Part shown: piece after piece, positions 10,257 through 21,895 of the stretch
Position numbering within the stretch: the first letter of the stretch is position 1
Layout of the letters: each line of letters opens with the position of its first letter
The notes under the pieces: generated by a model
What the model saw: only the letters and a program-made list of their open reading frames with translations
Told to the model about the DNA's origin: nothing
Databases searched by the model: none
From: Diploptera punctata
Lineage: Eukaryota > Arthropoda > Insecta > Blattodea > Blaberidae
Assembly: GCA_030220185.1 (NCBI GenBank)
Contig: JASPKZ010004199.1
Location: 1,408,501 to 1,472,500, forward strand
Length of the DNA stretch: 64,000 bases
Direction: 5' to 3'
Program-made: the position numbers and the translations under genes

Positions 10257-10708
10257 CATGACGTTATAAAATTAAATAAGTAATAGCATAAAATGTTATT
10301 AAAGTTTTAACAATTTGATGAATATAAAAATGTTTTCGTCTTGTAATTATGAAACTTGAAAATTAGCGAACACGCTTTTCGCTAAAGTATCAAACATTCA
10401 CCAATGTTAAATAAGAATTGTTGTTCTACAAGCTAAATTAGGAAATGTGACGTGAGAGATTCGATTTTGGGATCGGACGGCATTCACAAGGGGTTCTCTG
10501 TCTAGGGTAAACAAGTTACTTTCCTGTAATATTTCAGCAATTTTCTGCACACGTGTACGTGAGGACAATGATAACATTGCTATAGTTTGTTACTAATTGC
10601 AAGTAGTCACGGATTTGCAAAACTACATAGATTTAAATTTTTAAAATGTTTGGCATAACATTCAAATACAACAATGATATACACGGTCAAACATTTAAAA
10701 CTGTCTTA
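10257..10708. other. Unassigned AT-rich stretch
   Basis: Nothing recognised between SINE-2 and Rep-A copy 2. Confidence 0.6.
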
Positions 10709-11434
10709 TCATAAGTAATGCCACGAGTGATTTCCAAATTATCGATAAATTCACGACTCACGAAGTGAGGAGTGAATTTATCTAGAGAATTTGGAAATCA
10801 AGAGTGGCATTTGTTAGGACTATTTAACGAATAAAATTAAGCTGTTTACTCACAAATCATTATTTAACTGTAGTTATTTCAAAATATGTATATATTTAAT
10901 GCAAACGGCGATGTTTGAAAACAAATGAGAAACGATAGGTACGCTTCTACTCTACTGCTTCTTTTGTTTATCACTGCAACCAGATCATACTATTTTATTG
11001 CCAAAGGAACGCAATATTGTAAGAATGCTCTCTAGTGGAGAAAAAATGAAACATCAATCTGTATATTAATTCATTTCTGATGTCGTATGATGTAAATATT
11101 ACAATTATATTTTTCTGGATTATTACCTGGGAAAAAATACATTTAAGAAAGTCAAACAGTGGTTTCTTTTTTTGGTGGTATAATAAATTGCTACAAATGT
11201 TGACATGTATGCACTATATATACAATCTGGTAGCCGTATTTCTTATAGGCTCAGTCACTGCAAAATAACGGTCAGACCTGTTCAGAATATTAAAAAGGAG
11301 GAGCTTTGTTTAATATATGGTAATTATAACACTGATAAATATTTCGTGAAACACGACTCTGATTGGTTGTAAAACAGAAATCATTGAAACGTGATTGGTC
11401 ATTGACTCCCATTTGGGGCATGAGTTAAATAGTC
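10709..11434 (-). mobile_element. Rep-A copy 2
   Basis: Reverse orientation: starts TCATAAGTAATGCC and ends GAGTTAAATAGTC. The terminal hairpin is at about 10712-10812, the inner GACTATTTAAC at about 10819-10829, and two ATTGGT (CCAAT complement) boxes lie near 11363 and 11396. Very close to copy 4. It abuts a LINE tail directly at its right end. Confidence 0.88.
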
Positions 11435-11439
11435 ATTGT

Positions 11440-12055
11440 ATGAGTCTCCTTCTTCTTATTAATCATAATTTGTAGGATTTTCACCCTGTTTATTTCCAAA
11501 ATAACTCCTCGGAGGCAGACGTATTGGATGTGCATTCACTGTCTATCCATCTCTTGGCTGGTCTTCCTCTTGGTTCTTCTCCCGTTCATTGGTCTATCTT
11601 CTTTAGCTCTTTTTGCAAGTTGGTTGTCTTCTATTCTTTCTATATGGCCCTTCCAATATTTTCGTCTATCTATAATAAATTTGGTTATGTCTTTGATATG
11701 ACATTTGTTCCTAATTTCTGTGTTGTGTATTTTATCATATAAAGGTTTCCCCTGAATAGTTCTTAAGATTTTCATTTCACATGTGCTTATTATTTGTTTA
11801 GTTTTTGTTGATCAGCCCTAGTTTCTGCTCCATATACGATAACTGGTCGAATTATCGTTTTGTATTTGCGGGTTTTGCTTTCTATTGACATATGTTTGTT
11901 GCACCAAATTAAATCTTTCATATATCCTGATATTTGTGCTGCTTTATCAGCTTGTTTCTTTACTTCTTTTATTAAATTACCCACTTCAAGGTGTATCTTA
12001 TACATTGCTCGCACTCCCAAGGATCAAGCCTCGGATCAAAGACGGGAAACATAAT
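11440..12055 (-). mobile_element. 5'-truncated LINE tail
   Basis: The minus strand encodes, in upstream order, MYKIHLEVGNLIKEVKKQAD, IRPVIVYGAETRA, then KILRTIQGKPLYDKIHN, DITKFIIDRRKYWKGHIER and RPMNGRRTKRKTSQEMDRQ. IYG.ETR followed by a GH..R and basic block is the RT thumb-to-tail order. A short purine-rich end (AAGAAGAAGG complement) sits next to Rep-A copy 2. Two frameshifts divide it. Confidence 0.82.
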
Positions 12056-12514
12056 ATATAGCAATGAATAATTTATTTAATTTTAATCCCATTAAAATAG
12101 TACTAAGATTAAATCAGCGTCATCATCATCATCAATTTACTGCGGGATGGAAATATCAAACTTTTCTTTCTCCTCAACAATAATCTTGAGCAATTATTTT
12201 TCATTTACGTCACAATGCTTCTTGATTTCGTTTTGCTATCTTGTATGAGGAAGTTGTCTTGGTCACTTCTTCTCTCATTGGTATTAGGATTGCTTTTGAC
12301 AACAGTCGTTATTTATTCTGACATTTTCAGCCTACTTCACTGCCTTTATTTTCTCATTCCTAATTTATGAAATTATTTTTTATCTTTGCAGCTTACTCTG
12401 CATGCTGTATTGTGTAGTATGAATTTAGAAATTTATTAATGCCTACGTATCTGATCTGTGTATCAAAACCGGGAGGACACACACACGTACGCACACACAC
12501 AAACACACATATAC
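12056..12514. other. Unassigned stretch with short microsatellites
   Basis: Contains (TCA)n at about 12120-12136 and an imperfect AC tract at about 12478-12510. Nothing else recognised. Confidence 0.6.
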
Positions 12515-13555
12515 AGAGTGTTAATGAATAACACCGACAAACTTTCAGGTACTGTAGAGGAGAGCTAGACGAACAATTTTGAGATAAAGAACTTGGGGTG
12601 TGTGAAGCCAAATTTTGAAGTTATGACTTTTTTAAACTGGGCGTTTATATTCATTAATCAACAATGAAGCAAACTATGAATTGGTTTGTCTTGGGAATAC
12701 TTCAGTTCTGCTCCATTAGTAGGATAACCCTAGTTTTAATTGCAAATATAGCAGCATTTTCAACATTTTGTGCCATGAAGTTATGGACATTTCGTCTTTC
12801 GGCAAGAGCCAGTGCGCCACTGAGAGTCTGCATTTCGTGCCCTGTCATGCAACTATATGTATTAAATGTCTGATGTGCAAACGTCGTTCGCAGTAACTCA
12901 GTGGGTAGCATGCTTATCATTGATTGTTGTAATGCCGGTTCGAATCTCTCTTTTTGTATTTTTATTTATTTTATAAATATTTTTATTCAGAGGAGGATAT
13001 TACTTTTGTAGTTACTTAATTGACTTTTTGATATTCTGTTTAAACACTAGTATTTGTTTTTAGTTAAACTAGTTGTGTGATTTGTTTACATCAATATCAC
13101 AGGTATCTTTTTTTAAATACTGTACATTTATACCAATTGCTCATGCGCGTGCCCGTGACACGAACGACTGATACCAGTCTGTTTCACAACTGCTTGTAGG
13201 AGCAACATTAACATGAACGTTATGGCTTATGTTTATGCATTCAATCAATTAGCAGATATGCAAGAGGCGAGGCAAGAGGAAATGCGCATGCAGCTGCACA
13301 CATGTACAAAGAAAGATATCCTGGCAGAAAACATTCTCATAATTCAACTTTCCAAACCATCCACCGGCATCTGTGGGAAACTGGAACCCTGATGGTGTAA
13401 ACCGGATTCCGGCGCAAGACGTACCCTGCACTTTGAAGAAGAGGTGTTCGACAGGAAACAAGAGAATACTGCTACCAGCACATGAGCAATTGCACGTGCC
13501 ATGAGTACAAACCACGTCAGCATGTGGAAGGTCTTGCAGGAAGGACTCCTCTTCC
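12515..13555 (+). mobile_element. Mariner-like element, 5' half only
   Basis: About 700 bases of non-coding leader precede a decayed N-terminal transposase segment, after which the element stops at a LINE junction near 13550. A tRNA-like segment with CTCAGTGGGTAGCATGC and GCCGGTTCGAATCTC lies inside the leader (about 12893-12950); it may be a SINE head or chance. The left end (CAGAGTGTTAATGAATAAC) resembles a mariner terminus, but the right end is missing so it cannot be confirmed. Confidence 0.6.
13200..13555 (+). pseudogene. Mariner transposase N-terminus (DUF4817-type helix-turn-helix), decayed
   Basis: Plus-strand pieces in adjoining frames read NAHAAAHMYKERYPGRKHS, STFQTIHRHLWETGTL, then EEEVFDRKQENTATST, stop, AIARAMSTNHVSMWKVLQEG. 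The order (A..Y.ERYP, F..I...L.ETG, E..V......TSTR.IA, S...VW..L) is the paired helix-turn-helix arrangement at the start of insect mariner transposases annotated as DUF4817. Stops and frameshifts inactivate it. The DDD catalytic domain is absent. Confidence 0.8.
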
Positions 13556-14894
13556 TCCTACTACAAGATATTCAGTTTTTTCCATGTTTACTCTTAATCC
13601 TCCTATTTCAAAAGCATTTAGAAGTTTTCTCATCATGTATTTCACATCCTCACGACTCTGAGCTATCAACACTTGATCGTCTGCAAATAATAAGGAATGT
13701 ACTGTGCCACCTTGGACTGGTACTCCCATGCCTCCACAATATCGATTCCACTGCTCCAATATATGCTGGATGTATATTTTGAACAAAGTAGGGGACATAC
13801 TACAGCCCTGTCGCAGGCCTTTAGTAGTTCTGAATGGAGAGGATATCATCTTACCCACTTTAACCGAAGCCTGACACTGCTGGTACAACCGTCGGACAAG
13901 TGAAATCGTTGGTAAATCGATACCAACATCAATCATTGCATCCCAAAGTTGGTTGATTGGCATTGAGTCATAGGCCTTTTCTAAATCAACAAATATCAAA
14001 TGAATTTCCTGGCCCTTAGCATGTGATTTTTCTGTTATTTTTCTCAGACTAAAAATGTGATCCATGCATGATTTCCCTCTGGTAAATCCTGCTTGGTCTT
14101 CCAACATTTTTCCTTCGATAGCGTGTTCAAGTCTGTTTGTGATGATACTGCTAAAAATTCTACTCATGGATGACATCACACTGATTCCTCTGTAATTTCC
14201 AGGGTCTTTACGATTTCCCTTTTTATGAATAGATGTTATATATGACATACACCAATCCTTTGGTATTTCATCACCCTCCAAAATCTGATTAAACATTTTA
14301 CAGATAAGTCTTTTTAATAAGGGGGGGTCCATATTTCCATAATTCTGTCATTATTCCACTGACTTTACCATTCTTTGCTTTTTTCAGTGCCTGATTTATT
14401 TCTTCCTCCAAAATACGTTCCATACGTGACGATATATTGTCCATATACTCCAAATTTTCACATTTTTGTCCCTTCCTTTTCTCAACAAGCAGATTTTTAA
14501 AGTGCTTCTCCCATTGTTCCATATTTACAAGATTCAAGGCTGGTGATGGATTATTAACTGCCCTCATCCTCCTTATAACTCTCCATACCTCTGCAGATCT
14601 TCTGTATCCTAATGAATGATCGATTTCAGCACATACTTTTTCCCATGATTCTTCTTTACATTTTATTATAACCTTCTTTACCTTTCTCTTGCGTTCTCTA
14701 TACTTCTGTAGGTCTTCTTCACTCTTAGAGCTCAACCACTTATAGTACAATTTCTTTTTTTCATTAATAATTTCCAGTGCTTCCATAGTCATCCATTCTG
14801 TCCTTCCTCCACTTTTCCTCTCCCTTCCCAACACTTCCTCAGCTACTCCATTAACACAATGTTTTAAAAAAACATATAGGCCTTCAGCATTCAA
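13545..14894 (-). pseudogene. Reverse transcriptase domain of the 13.5-16.2 kb LINE
   Basis: Two overlapping frames (14894-14298 and 14332-13517) carry the RT order: EEEINQALKKAKNGKVSGIM, then FNQILEGDEIPKDW, SIHKKGNRKDPGNYRGISV, QAGFTRGKSCMDHIFSL, FVDLEKAYDSM, GLRQGCSMSPTLFKIYI and the catalytic LLFADDQVLIAQ. A -1-type frame change at about 14310 separates fingers from palm. The frame runs into foreign sequence after EYLVVGG. The linker before it is Lys/Arg-rich. Confidence 0.9.
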
Positions 14895-16048
14895 ATCTCC
14901 TCTACTACTTTCAGTCTATGTTGTTCAGCCTTTCCTGATATAGATAGCGTACACTATCTTCCTGTAGTAGATGCACCAAATATCTGGGGTCATCTATAAT
15001 AGTAATTTCTTTATTTTTCTGAGTTTTAGTTGTTTTTTATTTAGTTGTCATTGGGAACGCACTTTGTTGATACCACAATATGGATGATATGATCCACATT
15101 CTATCTTCCTCCGTACTCTAACATATTGTACTTTAATCAATCGTTGCTGTCTCTACTATTACAGTAGGTCTCTTACAGACTTCAAATTCCGGGAGTGATT
15201 TTAACCAGGTATATTGGTGCATATCCTTGTGTTTAAACTTTGTATTCATGAATAGACACATTCCCGCTCCTTACCCTTACAGACTTCAATAAACCTCATA
15301 CCATTATCATTTTCTGTATCTTCTCCCCAGGCTCCAACAATGTTACTATTAATTTTTCTACCAACACGTCCATTAAAATCTCCCATTAGCAAGAGCTCAT
15401 GTCCATTCACACAATCATCAATTACTTCTCTCAAATCTTCATAAAAAACCCTTTTCTCATGAACTGAAGCATCATTGTTGGGGCATAAACGCCTATTACT
15501 TCCACAGTAATTTCATGAATGCGTATAGTTATCTTAATTATCCTGTCACTTATTTCTTTCCAATGAACTATTCCAGATTTCCAATTCCTCTTTATGAGGA
15601 TAGCCACTCCTGATTTTGCTCTCTCTGATTTTGGCACTCCACTCCAGAAATGTATATAATCCCCAACCACTTCTTGTCCTTTCTTTTTTGTCTCATTTAA
15701 AACTACTATATCCATATCCAGAGTATCTAGTTCTTTAACTATGTCTACTAGTTTTCCACTTATTCCTTGTATATTCCAAGTTCCACATACCAAAGTCCGT
15801 TTACGTAGCCAAAGTTGATGCCTATTAATCCGTCCGGCTAATTTCTTGGGAAACGTAGCAAGCTTTGTTTTATAGGATCGGGGTGCTAGCCATCTGCCTA
15901 ACCCCAACCTGGAGGACCAGGTAATTTGTAATCGAGGATGTCTTCCCCTAGCCTTTGGAGGACCAACTCCCATCCTGCAAGGCAGCAGCTCCCTATCCTG
16001 AGGTAATCTCTTCTGCCTTCTTCGCCGTTGAGATTCCAAACTCTTCAT
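14895..16048 (-). pseudogene. AP-type endonuclease domain of the 13.5-16.2 kb LINE
   Basis: The frame 16048-15431 starts with ~90 basic residues then VCGTWNIQGISGKL, VVLNETKKKGQE and EVIGVYAPTMM. The next frame (15434-15246) gives ELLLMGDFNGRVGRK and NDNGMRF. These are the Asn, Glu, Tyr and Asp/Asn boxes of exonuclease-endonuclease-phosphatase domains that nick target DNA in non-LTR elements. The final SDH box is lost in the broken 15245-14895 interval. Start chosen at the first ATG of the frame. Confidence 0.88.
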
Positions 16049-16382
16049 CCGCCTAAGAAGCCATTGGATATCCTCTTCTGGAGTGCTTCTTCAGCTGACC
16101 TCTCTCCTTTGACCTGTCCGGCATGGGAAACCCTATCAGTAGCTACGCTACCGCCGGCGTAGCTCTCAGGGTCATCGAGGTACTCAAACCCCACCACCAA
16201 CTATAAGGTCTTGCACTTCACTCCTGAGTAAGCTGCTAGGAAAATTACCAACAACAATCTAGGTTTAGATGTTAATTGCGTTGTACATAGCCTATATACA
16301 AATTAGGCCGATCACGGAAATTTAATTGGGGTTATTGTTAATAAAGTAGTAACAAAAACAGAATCATTTTTAACACTTATTT

Positions 16383-17390
16383 TTCTTCTTCTTCGTCACG
16401 GTTTAGGCTTATTTACTTGCCTGTTCCGGCCCAAAATTGCTGCTGCTGTTTCCATCTTTTCTTTGGTCTTCCCAAGCTGCTTCTTCCTCCTGGTGAATAG
16501 TTGTATGCTCCTTTTGGTATTCTATTCTCAGTCATCCTTGTTAAGTGTTCTTTCCAGTTTGTTCTGTATTTTACTATTGTTGTGTTTAATTCCTCTACTT
16601 TTAGTTGCTGTCTTATTTCCGTGTTGTGTTATTTGTCTGTTCTTTGACATCTTGCTATTGGTCTGAGGAATTTCGTTTCAACAGCGTGTATTCTGGCAGA
16701 TTGTTGTGTTGTCACTGTTCATGTTTCTGATCCATAAGTAATAATAGGAACTGCCATGTCTTGTATAATTTCATTATATAGTCTTTCCTGGCTTTATTTT
16801 TCAAAGTTATTTTTAGTGTTCCTGTTATATAATTAAACTTATTTAGTTTTATTTATATCCGATTCCATTGTGTATGATATTTCGCAACCTAGGAAGTTAT
16901 ATCTTATCACTTGTTCTATTGGTTTATTTTCTAATATTATCTTTGTCAGAACTGGTCGAGCGCCTTAAGCCATTGTTTTTTATTTTTCTGGCGAAATTTC
17001 CATATCGTATTATTTTATATTTCATTTAGTTTATATATCATTCTTTGTAATTTGTCTTCTATGTTTTATATCAAATCTGGTCATCTGCAAAGGCTAATGA
17101 TTTTATTATCATATTTCCTAGGTTAATACCCTCAGTCGTCATTTGTTTACATAATCTTATCATGTCGTCAAAATAAATGTTAAAAGGAGTGATTGATTGT
17201 GAACAAACTTGTGTAACGTCTCCTGTTATATTTATTGGTTCCCTTTGATTAATTTTTATTTTTGTTTCCTCATACATTTCTTTAATTACAGCTATCAAGT
17301 GTAGTGGAATTCCTTTTTCACTTAATATGTTCCATAGACACTTTAACAAAAGCCTTCTTATAATCTCTAAAGAGTATGTGCGTTTCTAAT
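16383..17390 (-). pseudogene. RT palm-to-tail relic of another LINE
   Basis: On the minus strand from 17349: MLKCLWNILSEKGIPLHLI, KEMYEETKIKIN, then TPFNIYFDDMIRLCK (the QGCSLSPTLFNIY box with its start mutated) and KSLAFADDQI. Fragmented frames continue with NPVRAKIILENKPIEQV-like, GSET*TVTTQQ and GGRSSLGRPKKRW, ending in a GAAGAAGAAG-type 3' end near 16385. It is 5'-truncated and heavily mutated, so the catalytic core cannot be functional. Confidence 0.8.
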
Positions 17391-17654
17391 TTTTTAACAC
17401 CTGCACATAAATTGATTTAGATTTAAACAGAGAAAAACTGAAGTGCATGGTAATACGCCATGTTCGAAATATAATAGATTGACAGTTTATTGTGTGAATA
17501 ATTTTTATAAAAAAAATAAATAATTAACAGATTAAAACTACTTAACTACCTCACATGAACGATAATAGTTTTTTGATTTTCACCTTGACTAGTTGATGAT
17601 AAAAAAATGCAGTCATACCCCCTAACTGGCTAACGTCGATAATACTAGTGTGCC

Positions 17655-18545
17655 AGTGTTGATCTATTAATACTTTATACCATCTATATTATTTCGTGTT
17701 TCTCCATCTGGGGACGTACAATAGCCTATTAATATCCTTATGCTGGAATGTTGTGCTCTTAAACATGAGATTCTCTGATGGGGCAAATGTGACTAATCGC
17801 TTGCCATTGACGTTACTATTTTCATGAAGACTGAATTTGCCTATTGTTGGTCTGAATAGATCTTCCCGCCCGACTTTTACACTAAAATCTCCTAAGACAA
17901 TTTTCATACGATATGGCGAGAGCCTATCACATACATATTCACATTCTTCATAGAACTCGCCCTTGATCTTGTCATCCTTATCTTCTGTAGGACTATTTAC
18001 ATTTAGAATTAGAAAACCATTTTTACCCTATAGAAACATGTATTAAATTCTATGGTTAACAAAATGTAACATCTCTGATAGCTGAGAGGACTCTCCGGAT
18101 TAAAAATCCGATTCGAATTCTGAACTTCCATAGCACGGTATAACGTTTCCTGATTCCTGATTATCTTCTCCTGGCCATTTAACTTCATACAAAGTGATTA
18201 TATCGAAGGGAGAATTATATAATTCCTGTACTAATATTTTTAGTGCCCCACAATTATTTAATGTCTTTAACTTTCCATGTCCCCAGAAACATGTTTAAGA
18301 CTTTGCATGGATCCATGAAGTATTACCCACCCGAAGATCCAAGTGGGAGACTATTTTAATTCTGGAAAAGTTTACCCCAGCGTAGTGGAATCCATACCGC
18401 GTTTCTTGACGGTTGTATTTTTACGGCGATTGATCGTCACTCTTTCGTGTAAGATACCGCTTTTAGTCTAGTTTATCGCCTTTGATATGTCCGGTATGGC
18501 TGATCATCCTGGCAGCAATGCTGCCGTCAGAATAGTTCGTGAGGT
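17655..18545 (-). pseudogene. LINE 5' region and endonuclease relic (CFDP2-like endonuclease)
   Basis: The 5' leader (18545-18300) has GGCAGCATTGCTGCC and CCATACCGGACATATCAAAGG, matching the leader at 56450-56700. Next comes FLGTWKVKDIK, then GALKILVQELYNS, then LNVNSPTEDKDDKIKGEFYE, KIVLGDFSVKVGRED and HENSNVNGKRLVTFA (17907-17689). This endonuclease type is often annotated as craniofacial development protein 2-like in insect genomes. Stops and frameshifts are frequent; no RT follows in register. Probably the 5' end of a LINE-T copy (inference from 56450). Confidence 0.8.
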
Positions 18546-18722
18546 CATTTAAGCATCCAAGTTCCTCCACCATGAAAATTAAAGGTATTATCGGAGGGAT
18601 CAAAGTAATAAGCATGAAGAAATTAATTACCGACTTAAAACTAGTTTGTATTACCATTCACTTCAATGACTCCTGCCTTCTCGGCTTTAGTCTAAAAATA
18701 TTTTATTTATTTAACAAATTTT

Positions 18723-18840
18723 AGATGTATACATAATCTTCCTGTGCCCAATATTAAGTTTTGATTCTATTCCTCCATCCATCTTTATTCTACCAGACAC
18801 CATCTGCAGTCCCCTGCCCTTTATCAGAATATACAGATCA
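18723..18840 (-). mobile_element. LINE 3' end fragment
   Basis: The stretch with CCCAATATTAAGTTTTGATT and CTGCAGTCCC matches the 3' end of the LINE tail at 6641-6725. Only ~120 bases remain. 18841-18974 may continue it but is too diverged to call. Confidence 0.6.
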
Positions 18841-18974
18841 GATTAAACTTAAAATTAAATCTATCGCAAGACATCATCGAAGAAGTCGACTAAAGTGGTT
18901 GGCATCACGTAATTACCATAAATCAATCACTCAACTTTAGTTTAAGTTTTCAATACCAGATTTCGCTACTTCTC

Positions 18975-19140
18975 ATACCAAGTAACTACTGTGGTGTTTT
19001 CAGGAGGCTGAGTATACCCGTTTCAAACCATACGCCGTAAGAAAAAACATTAGTGGTTTAGACGGAAACCGAACCTGGGATATTTGGGATGCTAATCAGA
19101 TAGGTCCTATACTTACCGTTGTACCACAAAGATGGTCAAG
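18975..19140 (-). mobile_element. tRNA-like SINE head
   Basis: The minus strand shows an A-box-like TGTGGTACAACGGTAAG and a B-box TCCCAGGTTCGGTTTCC spaced as in tRNA-derived SINEs, with a poorly conserved body. Family unknown. Confidence 0.5.
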
Positions 19141-19610
19141 AATCTAAATATTAAAGTTTATAAAGCGATAATTGTGCGTGTGGAACTCTGTGGTGAAAAT
19201 AAGATTTAGATCTCCATAAATGAAACCCAAGATTGCTATAGGTAGGAATACTTTCGCTAGACCGAGGCTAATAAATAATTTCTATTAACTTCTGTATTTA
19301 GTGAAAAAGTTAACCATAAAAATATTGTCAATTTCTAAAATTATACAAATCGTTACCTGACACTTGTATTATATTGTGTAGCTTCTTATTCATACATTCC
19401 GTTTTACATTTTTAGGCACCCGAGTTACGTCATCTACCGTTCGTGACAGAGACTCTATACTAAGCATCGCGTACACATTACCAAAAATGAGATATTTTTC
19501 ATAGCTCTATTTTTGATGAATCGATAATAATCATCTATTATATTAATTTTGAATCTACATGTATTTTCTGATAGATTTAAGAGTCCAGATTTGTCGATGT
19601 CTTTCATGAT
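19141..19610. other. Unassigned AT-rich stretch
   Basis: Nothing recognised before Rep-A copy 3. Confidence 0.6.
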
Positions 19611-20244
19611 GACTATTTAACTCATGCCCCAAATGGTAGTCAATGACCAATCACGTTTCAATTAATTTTGTTTTACAACTTAATGGCAGTCGTGTTTCAC
19701 CTCGCTCTTTATCAATTTCTCTTTATCAGCTCCTGCTTTTGCCATAAAGAAAGCTCCTCCTTTTTAATATTTTGAACAGCTCAGAGCACTATTTTTCTCC
19801 AACAAATACATAGAATATGGCAAATGAACAGATTCCTTGATTTTACCGAGTTGTTTATTAAAAAATAAATGATTAACCTATAATGTTGAATATAATATAC
19901 AGTTTGATGTGTTTCATTATTTCTCCACTAGGGTGCATTCTTATAATATTGCGATCCTATTTGGAAATAAATAATATGCCTATTATCAAGTTGCACTGAA
20001 TGAGCATTACCTCACATTTCTGATTTGTTTTCAAACATCGACATTTACATTAAATGTATAAATATTTTAAAATACCGGTCACTACATTTAAAAATGACTT
20101 TGGGTAAACAGCTTAATTTTATTCGTTAAATAGTCATAACAAATGCCTCTCTTGATTTCCAGATCCTCTAGATAAATCCACTCGTCACTTCATGACTCGT
20201 GAATTTATAGATAATTTGGGAATCACTCGTGACATTACTTATGA
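19611..20244 (+). mobile_element. Rep-A copy 3 (most diverged, internally shortened)
   Basis: Forward copy from GACTATTTAACTCATGCCCC to CATTACTTATGA. It is ~100 bases shorter than its sisters because the middle (about 19780-19860) is missing or replaced. Hairpin at about 20145-20240. Many point differences mark it as the oldest copy here. Confidence 0.85.
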
Positions 20245-20519
20245 GAATTGTCTCTTCATATTCCACTGAAAATCAAGGCACTCATGGGAATTGTCTCTCT
20301 GGATTGGACAATTGAACTCGCACTTGCCAGACGCTAACTTGTTGTCTTTGATGAAACTACGATTATCTGTTTCTATTATTATGAACTGGGTGACTGTTAT
20401 ATTATATTTTGTTATCTATATTTTTATGATAATTAAGAGACGGTGATTTTATTTTTCAGATAAGTTAATGGTCCATGTTTATTTTTAATTGACTAACAGT
20501 TGAAGAAAACCATAATAAC

Positions 20520-20610
20520 CTGAGCCAGGAAATTCAATCCGACCGGAAACGAACCTAGGCTTACTGCTAGAGGACAACGATGTTACCTTATACCATAATG
20601 GTGCTATATA
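20520..20610 (-). mobile_element. tRNA-like SINE head
   Basis: On the minus strand ATGGTATAAGGTAACA resembles an A-box and CTAGGTTCGTTTCCGGTCGG a B-box with the SINE-1 GGTCGG extension. A short decayed copy; 20245-20519 beside it is unassigned. Confidence 0.5.
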
Positions 20611-20718
20611 TGTTTCATTGTATTATTCACTTCGTTTTATTAATTTTATTATTTTTATCACTGCTTCCCTCTCGTTAGAGCAAACACTGGGTCCATGTAA
20701 TTTCTATCAATTTAATTG

Positions 20719-20905
20719 TATCATCATCACCATCCGGTATCATGGCAGCTGCCGCCGTCTTCCGGAAACCAAACGTCATTCCTCTCTGTCCGTCCATTGA
20801 TCTTCCTCCATTCCTCTGATATTCATAGCTGCTTGTACCCCCTCTATCCAAGTTTTCTTCGGTCTTCCTCCTTTCCATTGGGATCCGTTCCATAACAGAA
20901 TTATC
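20719..20905 (-). mobile_element. 5'-truncated LINE tail
   Basis: The minus strand encodes MERIPMERRKTEENLDRGGT, SSYEYQRNGGRSMDGQRGM, FGFRKTAAAAMIP and ends in CCGGATGGTGATGATGAT. It is nearly the same as the last ~60 codons of the LINE inserted at 36661-37187, so both belong to one family with an ATG-repeat 3' end. Confidence 0.85.
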
Positions 20906-20940
20906 CTATATTAAAATATTTTATATAATAATAGAGTACT

Positions 20941-21053
20941 TTTTTAACCGTCTTCCTCAATTAGAACATGTTTTTAAAACGCCTTCATGTTTTAATAATT
21001 TGACGAAGTTTATTGAATAAAAACCAATTACAATTGAGGAAGATGGATTAAAA
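20941..21053. repeat. Short inverted repeat (~113 bp)
   Basis: TTTTTTAACCGTCTTCCTCA at 20941 is matched in inverse orientation by TGAGGAAGATGGATTAAAAA at about 21034-21053. The ~22 bp arms enclose ~65 bases. It could be a tiny MITE; no other copy was seen. Confidence 0.6.
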
Positions 21054-21058
21054 ATTAC

Positions 21059-21077
21059 TATATTCTTATTCTTATTC

Positions 21078-21126
<49 letters not shown>
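21059..21126. repeat. (TTATTC)n then (TTA)n microsatellite
   Basis: It leads directly into the SINE-1 copy; possibly the SINE landed in or expanded beside it. Asn-run frames on the minus strand are artefacts. Confidence 0.95.
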
Positions 21127-21127
<1 letters not shown>

Positions 21128-21432
21128 GCGTGCTGCCTTGTCACGCAGGGGGCCCGGGTTCGTTTCCCGGTCGGGATAGGCTCGTGGGTGAGGGGTTTTT
21201 TCGGGATTTTGCTCACCTGTAAGACAAATGTCAGGAAGCGTAGGGCCCAACGGTCCCCGAAAATCATCCGGCCATCATCATAGTCATTATTATTATCATC
21301 ATCATCCCTCACCGGTGTGGAAAGCAACGGGAAGCTACCATACCTATAATTCCTTAGTAAAGCTGCAAGCATAGCATGGAAGTACTATGATTGCAGTGAA
21401 AGTTCTGCCCTCGGGCTGAATTACTATAGAAT
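21127..21432 (+). mobile_element. SINE-1 copy with tail A, near full length
   Basis: The head has an A-box-like TAGCGTGCTGCCTTG and a B-box GGGTTCGTTTCCCGGTCGG. The body continues with CTGTAAGACAAATGTCAGG and GGTCCCCGAAAATCATC. Tail A (about 21308-21420) has CACCGGTGTGGAAAGCAACG, GGGAAGCTACCA and CTGCCCTCGGGC. The same head and tail in inverse orientation occupy 58870-59165. No terminator-like T run was identified. Confidence 0.85.
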
Positions 21433-21895
21433 TGAATATTATTATTATTTAAAATATTTAAATGCATAACCTCAATTGTGATAATAACTATCTAACTAAC
21501 TAATTCACTGGCACAATCGAACCCGTAGGGTCATGGCTGTGCGGACATAAGCACTCCATGCATCTCTATCCTGAGCCAATGTTTTTCAATTGTTCCCTGT
21601 GTAATCCACTTCCCTCAAATCGCAGTTAATGTCCCACTCATTCTTGGTCTACCAACTGGGCGTTTTCCCCCTCGGGTTTTCTTACAAGAATCTTCCATGC
21701 ACGTCTTTCATTATCATTCGTGCCACATGTCCTGCACGAGACTTAACTATTCTTATTATATCTGGCTTCCTATAAAGATGTAGTTCACTTTTATGTAATC
21801 TTCTCCATTCACCTGTCTCTTCACCTCCCTTAGGTCAAAAAAATTCGTAACAACTTTATTCTTAAATACTCGTAATCTCCTTTCCTCCCTTAAAG

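Larger units (their letters stand above)
13545..16235 (-). mobile_element. Long endonuclease-RT LINE, 3'-truncated
   Basis: About 2.7 kb on the minus strand: a 5' region (about 16235-16049) with GGTGGTGGGGTTTGAGTACC and CATGCCGGACAGGTCAAAGG, an AP-type endonuclease, a linker and the RT fingers and palm to just past the catalytic FADD box. The normal thumb and GRPR.RW tail are missing, unusual for a LINE since 5' loss is the rule. The break coincides with the broken end of the mariner relic, so a deletion or rearrangement joined the two. Confidence 0.88.

Noticed and set aside
18060..18145. tRNA-like GATTCGAATTC segment as a SINE head
   Set aside because: It falls inside the endonuclease relic and is bounded by endonuclease-coding residues on both sides, so chance resemblance is more likely.
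20957..21372. 97-104 codon minus-strand frames
   Set aside because: They read through the TTA microsatellite (Asn or Ile runs) and SINE-1.
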